A stretch of 33,724 bases of DNA from Clostridiales bacterium (GTDB lineage: Bacteria; Bacillota; Clostridia; Christensenellales; Aristaeellaceae): assembly GCA_015056245.1 (NCBI GenBank), contig SVGQ01000021.1, positions 1-33,724 on the forward strand. Direction: 5' to 3'. Position 1 is the stretch's first letter. Each line of letters opens with the position of its first letter. The notes below the pieces were generated by a model. The model had not been told where the DNA came from and did no database searches. It was given only the letters and a program-made list of their open reading frames with translations. The position numbers and the translations under genes were made by a program. Positions 21,852 through 30,111 of the stretch are shown piece by piece.

Positions 21852-23366
21852 TCATTTAATAGTTTTTTTATGTTCGGTGTTCAAACGACGCCATTCAATC
21901 ATGTGACCAAGACAAAGAAAAAAGGAAAAGTCCATTGGGTGCAAGTTGTTACCACCGGGCAGAAAATGTCCACCTAAAAACAGATGTGGTTCCATAAAAC
22001 CTACACCAAACAAGCCGACAACTAACAATGCAACGCATTTTTTCCAAGCTTCATAACATTTGCCAAATAATATGGCTATCACATGCCAAATGGAAATGGT
22101 TGTAATCCCAAATATCATTAGAAAACCGGGCACCCCAAGCGCTGATAGTGCCTCAAGCCACGAATTATGAGTATGTGGATGGTTGATATTAATACTTTCT
22201 AAAGTATACATAGAATAGTCTAGACCAAATAGAAGAACAGTTTTATTTTGCGATATATTCTCGAGAAAACTAATCCAAATTGGAATCCGGCCATTGAGAG
22301 TTGGGAGCGCCCACAATTGACGCTGAAATGCAGATAATGATTTCGCAGTCGATAAAAGAGACACTGAAGTACTTGCTTTTCGTGCAACGACTGGTTGCAT
22401 TGCTTTATATCTCTCACGATTTGCGCAAATACTACCAATACCAGCCACGGTTTGATGAAACATATCTGGCAAAGATCTATCTGCTTGCTTTTCATCAACT
22501 TTTATCTGATGATATTGAGAGGAAGGCGTTTCAGCTTTTTCCTTATACATATCCCAGTGCCATACGAAGACTAATTGATTTATTAAGAATGCGACAACAA
22601 TAATAATAATTGCTGCCATCACGCCGGCAATAAAACGAATATAGCCTCCTTTGTTGATGAGAACAAAAACACATCCTGCTGATACTAAGTATGCCATCCA
22701 AATCGCAGCATTACATTTTGTCAACGCTAACACAATAAACATTAGGATTATCATAATCACTAATGCTACCTTAATTTGCATTCGTTTTGTTATAGAAAAA
22801 GCTGTGAAAGCAAACCCAATTCCTGCTACCAACAAACCTCCTAATTGACTAGGATGTACCATAATACTAATCCCGCTATTGTAAAGAAAAACATCGGATT
22901 TCAAAAAAAACGGCACCTGATCTATTACCAGCAAACCAGCAAGAACAAGAATTACAATCAATCCTGCAAAAAAGAACCCCATATATAGTTTTAAGCCTTT
23001 ACAACTCTCTCCATCCTTGGCAATGCTGGCAAACGGAAGCGCCAACAAATAAACTGATGAAAACACGCCAATGGGACGTACCTTCAACCCTTGTTGCTGA
23101 TGAATCAATTGAACGATCAAAAACCAAAGGACCATAATGCTTCCAAGTATCAATAATTGCTTGGTTGTTTTGGTCTTGGTCTTAACGATTGCAATCCCAA
23201 AGAATAACACTGTTGGAATCAACGACCATGCATTTACCACAAAATCAATACGGTTTTCAAAAACAATCAATAAAAAATCCAGAACCGCTACCATCAATAA
23301 GCAATAATATATCACATCCGTTTTACGGATTCTATCAATTATTCTGTTGGCTTGCCAACCTTTCAT
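21852..23366 (-). CDS. O-antigen-ligase-like polymer ligase (Wzy/WaaL family)
   Basis: 504-aa polytopic membrane protein with about 10-12 hydrophobic segments. A large extracellular loop follows 'VFVWHWDMYKEK' (about residues 275-370), and the family hallmark 'HPHTHNSWLEALSALGVPGFLMI' follows, similar to the 'H.HN.YLQ...E.G..G' end of the Wzy_C/O-antigen ligase loop. Such proteins polymerise or ligate lipid-linked glycans at the outer face of the membrane. The ATG at 23366 follows 'aaaggagcgccgtc'. It is strikingly AT-rich compared with neighbours and stands alone, without glycosyltransferase genes, which suggests horizontal transfer. The promoter is at 23405-23434. Exact glycan unknown. Confidence 0.83.
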   Translation of the reverse strand: MKGWQANRIIDRIRKTDVIYYCLLMVAVLDFLLIVFENRIDFVVNAWSLIPTVLFFGIAIVKTKTKTTKQLLILGSIMVLWFLIVQLIHQQQGLKVRPIGVFSSVYLLALPFASIAKDGESCKGLKLYMGFFFAGLIVILVLAGLLVIDQVPFFLKSDVFLYNSGISIMVHPSQLGGLLVAGIGFAFTAFSITKRMQIKVALVIMIILMFIVLALTKCNAAIWMAYLVSAGCVFVLINKGGYIRFIAGVMAAIIIIVVAFLINQLVFVWHWDMYKEKAETPSSQYHQIKVDEKQADRSLPDMFHQTVAGIGSICANRERYKAMQPVVARKASTSVSLLSTAKSLSAFQRQLWALPTLNGRIPIWISFLENISQNKTVLLFGLDYSMYTLESININHPHTHNSWLEALSALGVPGFLMIFGITTISIWHVIAILFGKCYEAWKKCVALLVVGLFGVGFMEPHLFLGGHFLPGGNNLHPMDFSFFLCLGHMIEWRRLNTEHKKTIK

Positions 23367-23404
23367 GACGGCGCTCCTTTCTTGAATCTACAATCTTACA
23401 TATT

Positions 23405-23434
23405 ATTATAGCACATTCCACTATAACCATGCAA
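23405..23434 (-). promoter_or_regulatory. Promoter of the O-antigen-ligase-like gene
   Basis: On the minus strand TTGCAT (23434-23429), 18-nt spacer and consensus TATAAT (23410-23405), preceded by TG (extended -10). It lies about 40 bp upstream of the start codon. Confidence 0.65.
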
Positions 23435-23596
23435 CCAGCAATCGACCGGAATCCCATACCTCACATCTGCCATCAACACGCGACTCACATAGAACCAAGC
23501 CCATCAACAGTAAATATACACATCTGTGCGAGCAACGTACCACTAATAAAATTCCTGACATCCCATCGTTTATTTCTGCTGTCATACATTCATCCA

Positions 23597-23626
23597 TTGA
23601 CAAAACAGGCTAACAATTACTATAAT
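23597..23626 (+). promoter_or_regulatory. Strong promoter of the beta-mannoside operon
   Basis: A perfect TTGACA (23597-23602), 18-nt spacer and a perfect TATAAT (23621-23626). It lies about 45 bp upstream of the GTG of the 108-aa protein. The spacer between the divergent promoters (23435-23596) has no further clear signal. Confidence 0.75.
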
Positions 23627-23671
23627 ACAAATTAATAATTTACTTTATCACTTCGTAAGGAGGGACTTCTC

Positions 23672-23998
23672 GTGCTCAAAACCACCATGAAGGTCACCTT
23701 CTTCGATAAACAAGGTACCTCCATCGCAGACTGGTCTGGCTACGATGCTACACGCATCCTGCGCCCCGCATTCAACCTTGGGGACCAGCTGTTTTCCGGC
23801 AATATTACCAGCAACGAAAACATGTACGATTGGAACCACCTCTACACAGTTCAGGTGGATTTTTTCACCATTGATACACCGGAGGTTTTGTCTGTGGTGA
23901 AAGATCAGCTGGTTACCGGCAGGTGCTATCCCATCCATATCGGCAAGAAAATCATCGGACAGGCTGAAATGCTGACCTTTACCTACGAAACCCTCTGA
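23672..23998 (+). CDS. Small beta-rich protein of unknown function, first gene of the beta-mannoside operon
   Basis: 108 aa from GTG 23672, chosen because 'aaggaggg' sits 7 nt in front; an ATG exists only 5 codons in. Sequence is beta-strand-like ('MKVTFFDKQGTSIADWSGY', 'LYTVQVDFFTIDTPEVL', 'GRCYPIHIGKKIIGQAEML'). No signal peptide, no membrane helix, no recognised motif. It is separated from the mannosidase by 16 bp, so it is co-transcribed. The position suggests a small accessory or regulatory role in mannoside use, which is inference. It might instead be a beta-barrel translation-factor-like domain. Confidence 0.7.
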   Translation: MLKTTMKVTFFDKQGTSIADWSGYDATRILRPAFNLGDQLFSGNITSNENMYDWNHLYTVQVDFFTIDTPEVLSVVKDQLVTGRCYPIHIGKKIIGQAEMLTFTYETL

Positions 23999-24014
23999 TG
24001 AAGGAGACAGGCAC

Positions 24015-26555
24015 ATGAACAAAACCACCATTTCTCTCAACGGCACTTGGCAAATGGGCTGGTGCCCCATCGGTCAGGGCACCCCAGACACCTTCACCGC
24101 ACTGAAACATCTGCCCTACACCGTTCCCGGCGATGTGCACACTCCCCTGATGGAAGCCGGCCTCATGAAGGAACCCCTCTACGGTCTCAACAGCCTTAAC
24201 TGCCGGTGGGTGGAGGATCAGGAATTCTGGTGTGAACGTCGCTTCACGCTGGCTGCGGAAGACATCCGCGAAGTGATGGAGCTGACCTTCCACGGCCTTG
24301 ATCTGACGGCGGATGTATACCTGAATGGTCAGTTCATTGGGCGGCACAACAACGCATTTGTAGAGATCACATGGCCTGTGCAGGCCTACCTGCGCGAGGG
24401 AAAGAACACTCTGCTGGTGCGGATTGATCAAGGCCTTGCGGATGCCCAGACCCACAAGCTGGAACGAATGGATATGATGTGGAACAACGACCAGCCGTGG
24501 CGCTCGTGGATGCGCAAGCCTCAGTATGTATATAGCTGGGACTGGACCATCTGGCTGGCTTCGCTGGGCATCTGGCGGGATGTGACCCTGACCGGCTACG
24601 ATCAGGCGATATTGACGGATGTGTATGCCCGTCCCTCTGGTGAATCCCTCACTGAGGGCCAGCCTGCTACGGTGACCGTTACCGCAGAGATTGCCATGCT
24701 CTCCTCCGTTCCTTGCCAGCTGGTCTGTGCCATTGCTGACCAGGAAGGCCAGATCGTGGCGCAAGCCCTCCAACCAGTTACCGGCAGTGAGACCACCCTG
24801 CAGCTGACCATTCCCGCTGCACGGCTGTGGTGGTGCAACGGCATGGGCGAAGCCTATCTGTACAGCCTTTCGGTGCAGCTGCAAACCGCCGACGGCTCCC
24901 CGCTGGACAGCCACACCCAGAGGCTGGGCCTGCGCACCATCGCGCTGGAAGAGCCTGTATTTGAAAACGGCGAATCCGGCTTCACCTTTGTGCTCAACGG
25001 CGAGCCAGTGTTCTGTAAGGGTGCCAATCATGTGCCCTGCGACTGTCTGCCGGGGCGCATCACCACGGAAAAGGAACGCCAGCTGGTATCCATGGCCCGG
25101 GATGAGCACATGAACATGCTGCGCATCTGGGGCGGCGGCGTGTACGCCTCCGAGACGCTGATGGATGCCTGTGATGAGGCGGGCATTATGATCTGGCACG
25201 ATTTCCTTTACGCCTGCGGCTACCACCCGGACCATGACCCGGGCTTTGTGGAAAACATCACCGACGAAGCCATGAAGGGTATCCGCCGCCTGCGCCGCCA
25301 CAGCAGCCTGATCGGCTGGTCCGGCAACAACGAGGTGCAGGAGATGTACCTGAGCCAGAAGTCGTGGAATCCCGATTTGCCATGGTACGGCGGCACCATT
25401 TATGAAAAGATCCTGCCGGAGCTGGTAGCTAAGATGTGCCCAACGCTGATCTATCGGCAAAGCAGCCCCTTTGGCGGCGAATATCAGGCAGACTGCCGCC
25501 ACGGCGATCAGCACATCTGGGTGCTGACCCATGTGGACAGCCATCCTCATTATCTGGACATGTGGCGGTTTACCGAATTCGGGGTCAAATTCCTCAGCGA
25601 ATTCGGCCTGATGGGTGCCATGACCATGGAAACAGCCCAGAGCTGCATTCCTGCGGAAAATATGCATCCCGATGATCCAATATGGGTACACCACACCAAC
25701 TCCTGCCAGAATCATACCCTGCTGGGCCGCATGATGAAGCAGTACTTCGGTGACGGTCAGTATTCACCCCAGCAGTACATCCTGCGCAGTCAGGCTATTC
25801 AGGCGGAGATCACCCGGCACATGTATGAGGAATTCCGGCGGCAGAAGTTTATCTGCTCAGGCCTCCTGTTCTGGACCCTCAGTGATAGCTACGGCGTGCA
25901 CAACTGGTCCCTGATCGATTACGGTCTGCGCAGAAAGCCCATCTATCACGCCCTGAAACAGGCTATGGCTCCGCTGGCCCTGTGCGTTACCGGCTGGGAT
26001 GTGCAGACCAATGAAGGCCGCCAGAACTGGCAGGAGCATTGGGCAAGCGCCCCCGGTAAGCTGTCCCTGTGGGGCATGAACGACACCCTGACCCAGCGGG
26101 AAGCACTGCTGGAATGGGCGGTCATCACCGTAGACGGGCAAACTCTCCGGCAGGGACATCAGGTAGCCGTTCTGCCTGCCAACCAGTCCGTGCATCTGGG
26201 CGATGCCGATCTGGAAGGTCTCACCATTGAGCCGGAGAAAACTGTATTCCGGGCCCGGTTGCTGGCAGACGGCAAAGTCATCAACGAGACCAAATATTTC
26301 TTCGCGCCTTTCGACCATATGATCCCTTCTGACGCTCAGGTGCATTGCGAATGTACCCCCATCAGTGAGGATCGCTGGCAGATGACCCTCACTGCTGATC
26401 GCTTCATCTGGATGCTGCATGTGGCAGAGCCGGATGGAATCACCTGTTCCGAAAACGACTTTGAGTTGTGGCCCGGCGAGAGCAAGACCATCACCATCAC
26501 CACCAAACAGAAGGATTTCACCCCCGTCCTTCACTGGATGGGTAAGGAGGCGTAA
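24015..26555 (+). CDS. Glycoside hydrolase family 2 beta-mannosidase
   Basis: 846-aa cytoplasmic enzyme with no signal peptide. The N-terminal jelly-roll ('LNGTWQMGWCPIG', 'VPGDVHTPLMEAGLM', 'DPYYG'-like 'EPLYGLNS', 'RWVEDQEFWCERRF') is typical of GH2 mannosidases. In the TIM barrel, the acid/base Glu440 sits in 'WSGNNE' and the nucleophile Glu529 in 'LSEFGLM'. The C-terminal Ig-like domains follow. It releases beta-linked mannose from the non-reducing ends of mannooligosaccharides. The start at 24015 has 'gaaggagacaggcac' ahead. It lies 16 bp after the small gene and 2 bp before the GH26 gene, forming an intracellular mannan-oligosaccharide degradation operon. Confidence 0.92.
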   Translation: MNKTTISLNGTWQMGWCPIGQGTPDTFTALKHLPYTVPGDVHTPLMEAGLMKEPLYGLNSLNCRWVEDQEFWCERRFTLAAEDIREVMELTFHGLDLTADVYLNGQFIGRHNNAFVEITWPVQAYLREGKNTLLVRIDQGLADAQTHKLERMDMMWNNDQPWRSWMRKPQYVYSWDWTIWLASLGIWRDVTLTGYDQAILTDVYARPSGESLTEGQPATVTVTAEIAMLSSVPCQLVCAIADQEGQIVAQALQPVTGSETTLQLTIPAARLWWCNGMGEAYLYSLSVQLQTADGSPLDSHTQRLGLRTIALEEPVFENGESGFTFVLNGEPVFCKGANHVPCDCLPGRITTEKERQLVSMARDEHMNMLRIWGGGVYASETLMDACDEAGIMIWHDFLYACGYHPDHDPGFVENITDEAMKGIRRLRRHSSLIGWSGNNEVQEMYLSQKSWNPDLPWYGGTIYEKILPELVAKMCPTLIYRQSSPFGGEYQADCRHGDQHIWVLTHVDSHPHYLDMWRFTEFGVKFLSEFGLMGAMTMETAQSCIPAENMHPDDPIWVHHTNSCQNHTLLGRMMKQYFGDGQYSPQQYILRSQAIQAEITRHMYEEFRRQKFICSGLLFWTLSDSYGVHNWSLIDYGLRRKPIYHALKQAMAPLALCVTGWDVQTNEGRQNWQEHWASAPGKLSLWGMNDTLTQREALLEWAVITVDGQTLRQGHQVAVLPANQSVHLGDADLEGLTIEPEKTVFRARLLADGKVINETKYFFAPFDHMIPSDAQVHCECTPISEDRWQMTLTADRFIWMLHVAEPDGITCSENDFELWPGESKTITITTKQKDFTPVLHWMGKEA

Positions 26556-26557
26556 CC

Positions 26558-27523
26558 ATGAAATGGATCACCACCCCCTGCAATCCCAATGCACAGCCCT
26601 GTGTACATAAGCTGATGACCTATCTGGGACAGTTGGCTGGACACGGCATCCTGACAGGCCAACACACCAAGACCCGGGGCATGGAGGAGCTGTGCCACAT
26701 CGAAGCCATCACCGGTAAACAGCCCGCCCTGCTGGGCTTTGAGCTGCTTTCCTACTCCCCCAATATCAATTATCGGGATACCGATGAGGAATGTCTCACC
26801 GAGGTGGAGGACAATTACGGTACCCTGCAGCAAGCGTGGGCATGGGCTGCCCAAAAAGGCATCCTGACCCTCACATGGCACTGGTTCTCCCCGCTGGGAG
26901 GCCGCAGCAAGGCCTTTTATACCGCCAACACCGCTTTTGACGCCTCACTGTCCCTTGTGCCCGGCACCCCCGAAAACAAAGCCCTCCTGTCCGATATGGA
27001 TGTGATGGCAGGCATCCTGCGTCCCTTCTGCGAAGCGGGTATTCCCATTCTGTGGCGGCCCTTTCATGAAGGCGACGGCGACTGGTTCTGGTGGGGCGCC
27101 AAGGGGCCCGAGACCCTGAAAGGCCTGTGGCGGCTCATGTACGATCGCTATACCAACCTGCACGGCCTCAGTAACCTGATCTGGGTATGGAATTCCCCTG
27201 TGCCCGCATGCTATCCTGGCGATGACGTGGTAGATATCATCTCCCGGGATATGTATCCCCCGGCTCACGAGCACACCGCGCAGATGGATAAGCTGCTGGA
27301 TCTGCAGAAGATCACGCAGCAGCCCAAAATTCCCCTCATCGGTGAGATCGGGACCATTCCCTCCGCAAAAGCCCTGTGTGAAGAAAAAGCAGCATGGGCC
27401 AGCTACATGACCTGGTGTGGCGAATTCACCCTCACCGAAAACAACACCACCAACGAGGAACTCCGAGCCATGTACAATCATCCCTGGGCCATTACCAAGG
27501 ATCGTTTGCCGGAGCTGTACTGA
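26558..27523 (+). CDS. Glycoside hydrolase family 26 beta-mannanase-like enzyme, intracellular
   Basis: 321 aa. GH26 clan-A features: acid/base Glu171 in 'LWRPFHEGDGDWFWWG', the conserved 'HWFSPLGGRS' region, and nucleophile Glu263 in 'IGEIGTIP'. There is no signal peptide, so it acts on imported oligosaccharides and not on polymeric mannan. The start at 26558 is 2 bp after the beta-mannosidase stop and has 'taaggaggcgtaacc' ahead, overlapping that gene's end. Together the two enzymes would cut mannooligosaccharides to mannose. No transporter or phosphorylase is found next to them in this window, though ABC genes lie 2.6 kb downstream. Terminator at 27536-27571. Confidence 0.9.
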   Translation: MKWITTPCNPNAQPCVHKLMTYLGQLAGHGILTGQHTKTRGMEELCHIEAITGKQPALLGFELLSYSPNINYRDTDEECLTEVEDNYGTLQQAWAWAAQKGILTLTWHWFSPLGGRSKAFYTANTAFDASLSLVPGTPENKALLSDMDVMAGILRPFCEAGIPILWRPFHEGDGDWFWWGAKGPETLKGLWRLMYDRYTNLHGLSNLIWVWNSPVPACYPGDDVVDIISRDMYPPAHEHTAQMDKLLDLQKITQQPKIPLIGEIGTIPSAKALCEEKAAWASYMTWCGEFTLTENNTTNEELRAMYNHPWAITKDRLPELY

Positions 27524-27535
27524 TAAAACGAACAC

Positions 27536-27571
27536 GCTCTCTGTGGGAAGGATCCCACGGAGAGCTTTTTT
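27536..27571 (+). terminator. Terminator of the beta-mannoside operon
   Basis: Stem 'gctctctgtggga'/'tcccacggagagc' (one G-U-like mismatch), loop 'agga', and six T's. It lies 12 bp after the GH26 stop. Confidence 0.88.
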
Positions 27572-27667
27572 CTGTGGTGAATCGCAGCATTTTAAACGCA
27601 TAACAACAGCACTTAAGCAGAAGAAAACAGTCTGCTGTACCTGTTCTGTTCTCTCCAGCTCTGAACC

Positions 27668-27697
27668 TTGCGCCCATCCCTTGGCAGGTGCTATACT
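27668..27697 (+). promoter_or_regulatory. Promoter of azlCD
   Basis: TTGCGC (27668-27673), 18-nt spacer and TATACT (27692-27697) with TGC immediately before it (extended -10), about 25 bp upstream of the azlC start codon. Confidence 0.62.
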
Positions 27698-27721
27698 CAT
27701 CCCTGAAACGGAGGGACGATC

Positions 27722-28432
27722 ATGCAATCAAGCGGGATCAAACGCAAGGCGCTGGCGGCGGCCTTTCCCCATACGCTGCCCATTCTGACCGGTTTCGGCT
27801 TTCTGGGCATGGCCTACGGCATCCATATGAGCGTTTCCGGCTTTCCTTTCTGGTATCCCATGCTGATGGCAATGATCATCTTTGGCGGTTCGCTGGAATT
27901 TGTGTGCGTATCCATGCTGCTGAGCAGTTTCGCGCCCATGCAGACCTTTCTCATGGCGTTGCTGATCCAAGCCCGCCACCTGTTCTACGGCATCGCCATG
28001 CTGGACAAGTACCGGGATCTGGGCTGGAAGCGCTTCTACCTGATCTTTGGCCTGTGCGATGAATCCTTTTCCATCAATTGCAGCACCGTAGTACCTGCGG
28101 ATGTGGACAAGGGCTGGTTCTATTTCTTTGTTACCCTGCTCAACCAAAGCTACTGGGTCACTGCGGCTACCATCGGCGGTCTGCTGGGTTCCCTTATCAC
28201 CTTTGATACCATGGGCCTGGATTTCGTGATGACCGCCATGTTTGTGGTCATCTTTCTGGAACAGTGGCTCAAGGAAAAGCAGCACCTGTCCTCCCTCATC
28301 GGCGTGGGTGCATCGGTTTTGTGCCTGATGATCTTCGGCCCGGATTCCTTTCTGGTGCCTGCCATGGCTGTTATCCTGTGCATGCTGACCCTGTGCCGCA
28401 AACCCATCGAAAAGGCAGGTGAGCCGCTATGA
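27722..28432 (+). CDS. azlC: AzlC-type branched-chain amino acid exporter, large subunit
   Basis: 236-aa integral membrane protein. The family motifs 'AFPHTLPILTGFGFLGMAYGI' (N-terminus), 'GGSLEFVCVSML' and 'ARHLFYGIAML' followed by 'LTDESF'-like 'LCDESFSI' are typical of AzlC/YgaZ. Several hydrophobic helices are visible. With AzlD it exports branched-chain amino acids (or analogues such as azaleucine). Start at 27722, behind 'gaaacggagggacgatc'. It overlaps azlD by 4 nt (ATGA), the usual coupling of this pair. Regulated by its own promoter at 27668. Confidence 0.9.
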   Translation: MQSSGIKRKALAAAFPHTLPILTGFGFLGMAYGIHMSVSGFPFWYPMLMAMIIFGGSLEFVCVSMLLSSFAPMQTFLMALLIQARHLFYGIAMLDKYRDLGWKRFYLIFGLCDESFSINCSTVVPADVDKGWFYFFVTLLNQSYWVTAATIGGLLGSLITFDTMGLDFVMTAMFVVIFLEQWLKEKQHLSSLIGVGASVLCLMIFGPDSFLVPAMAVILCMLTLCRKPIEKAGEPL

Positions 28433-28752
28433 CCACAGCCCAGCAATTCGTCACCATCAGTCTGTGCGCCATCGCCACCATGCTGACCCGTTTTGTGCCT
28501 TTCCTGCTGTTCTCGGGCAAAAAGACACCCCGGTTCATTCAGTATCTGGGGCAGGCACTGCCCGGAGCCATCTTTGGCATGCTGGTGGTCTACTGCCTCA
28601 AGGGCGTCAACCCCATGGTATACAGCCACGGCCTGCCGGAAGCCCTCGCTATTCTGGTAACGGTTGCCCTGCACCTGTGGAAGCGGCAGATGCTGGTCTC
28701 CATCGCCGGGGGCACGGTGTGCTATATGCTGCTGTTGCAGTTGGTGTTTTGA
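28429..28752 (+). CDS. azlD: AzlD-type branched-chain amino acid exporter, small subunit
   Basis: 107-aa membrane protein, the normal length for AzlD/YgaH. Features 'TMLTRFVPFLLFSGKKTPRFI', 'YLGQALPGAIFGMLVVYCLK' and a C-terminal helix pair ('MLVSIAGGTVCYMLLLQLVF') are typical. It forms the exporter complex with AzlC. The start overlaps the azlC stop (ATGA). No clear terminator follows before the decayed transposase. Confidence 0.9.
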   Translation: MTTAQQFVTISLCAIATMLTRFVPFLLFSGKKTPRFIQYLGQALPGAIFGMLVVYCLKGVNPMVYSHGLPEALAILVTVALHLWKRQMLVSIAGGTVCYMLLLQLVF

Positions 28753-28830
28753 TTTTTCAGCTTCTGCAACTATGTACCAGAAAAATAGCTAAATGCCATC
28801 TCTTGTTGAGGATGGTCGTGTGTCATAAAC

Positions 28831-29915
28831 TTGGAGGAATGCATTGGAGAGAAAAGGTTTTCGGAGATAGTGCAAGAACGGAATATCAGCAGCATAGATG
28901 ACACCCAAGAATCATACAGGCAGACTGTCGATCAATTCATTGAAAATGCCTTGGAAAGCGAAATGGACGAAAGAACGGGATTTGGGCGGTACGACCAAAC
29001 CATGCAAGACACTGAAACAGTTGAAACTGTTGTAGCAAGAAAAAGCTGAAAAACAGTTGTTAAGATGCAGAAAACGCTGTGCTCCGGGATCGAGAAAGCG
29101 AGTTCAATCTTCAGAACCTGAAAAACCAAAGCCAGTGACAGCAAAGATGATGAAGCAAGATTATCTCCACTTTTGCAAAAGTGATGATCTGCAATGATAT
29201 CGATGAACGATTCGAAAACATATATAGTATAGAGGTTCCCAAAGTACCATCAGCCTTATTACCCACAATGTGGTGGAAGAAAGTCAAGGAATAGTAACAA
29301 TGGCAGCTGAAGAATCTATAAGGCGTAGCTTTTCTGGATGCTATCCACTATTATGTGCACTGTGAGGGCCGGTTCGTTAAGGTGGCTGTAAATGTATTAC
29401 TTTCTGGATCAATCTGGAAAGCAAGAGGGATGTACTCGATATGTGGCTGATGAAAACGAAAGCGTGTGAAACCGGACAATTGTACTCACTATTGATATCT
29501 GGAATTACATTGTCCATCGGGTCGCAATTTCAGCAAGTATAGTTTGTGCAAGGATTCGGAACCGTTCACTGCGGATCTGAAGAATGTTGTGTAGCTGAGA
29601 ATGAAAAAACGCGCCGGCTGCTTGGATGACTTTGTAGAAATCTGGGACTTGAGATATCCTGAGATTTTAAATCTGGACAAAAAGAATGATCTAATCCTAG
29701 TATCTATTCAAGTTCCTCGAGAAGCTATGGTGCTGAATCTATTCTACCAGCAATACCGAAAGCTTTAACTAACACTCAGGAAGTAATCAAGTCAAAAGGA
29801 TTTCCAACTTTTGACTGTTGCTTCAAAGTGGTGCATTTAGCTATGCCGCAGGATTGAACGGAGCAGAATTCAATTTCAGTTTACTGTATTCTACGGTGAG
29901 CGCATTTCTGAATAA
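28831..29915 (+). pseudogene. Decayed IS256-family (Mutator) transposase
   Basis: No intact frame exists, but pieces of an IS256-type transposase appear in different frames and in the right order. The N-terminal 'ENALESEMDERTGFGRYD' is at about 28940-29000. The catalytic-core segment 'DAIHYYVHCEGRFVKVAVNV', starting with the DDE-type Asp in 'DA', is at about 29338-29400. 'LESKRDVLDMWL' follows in a shifted frame. Near 29720-29850 come 'FYQQYRKL' and 'VIKSKGFPT..CCFKVVHLAM', then a 'FTVFYGERIS' C-terminus. Several stops and at least three frame changes are visible, so it is long dead. I could not find terminal inverted repeats, so the element ends are undefined. The rest of the gap 28753-30111 holds only a hairpin and AT-rich sequence. 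Confidence 0.82.
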
Positions 29916-29957
29916 TAGAAGCCCTTGACAACCTTTCAGGTTTCAGTTACTTTGCAG

Positions 29958-29985
29958 CTAAGGGTGGTTCGAACACCACCCTTAG
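29958..29985. terminator. Perfect hairpin downstream of the decayed transposase
   Basis: An 11-bp perfect stem ('ctaagggtggt'/'accacccttag') with a 6-nt loop, without a long U run. It may be a remnant terminator or element boundary. Between here and 30111 nothing further is seen. Confidence 0.5.
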
Positions 29986-30111
29986 ATTTCGTTATCATTT
30001 TGTGGGATTTTGAGATTTTCAAAGAATTTTGGACGGAGCCGCCTTTATATTGAAAAAATGACCCTTTAGATCTTTAACGGTCTATGCTTGTTGGCGAATA
30101 TTTCTTTCCCC

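Noticed and set aside
23979-25715. 578-codon minus-strand frame over the beta-mannosidase
   Set aside because: Antisense to GH2 catalytic motifs and without a ribosome site.
29489-29680. 63-codon minus-strand frame in the decayed transposase
   Set aside because: Short, no motif, and antisense to the transposase remnants.
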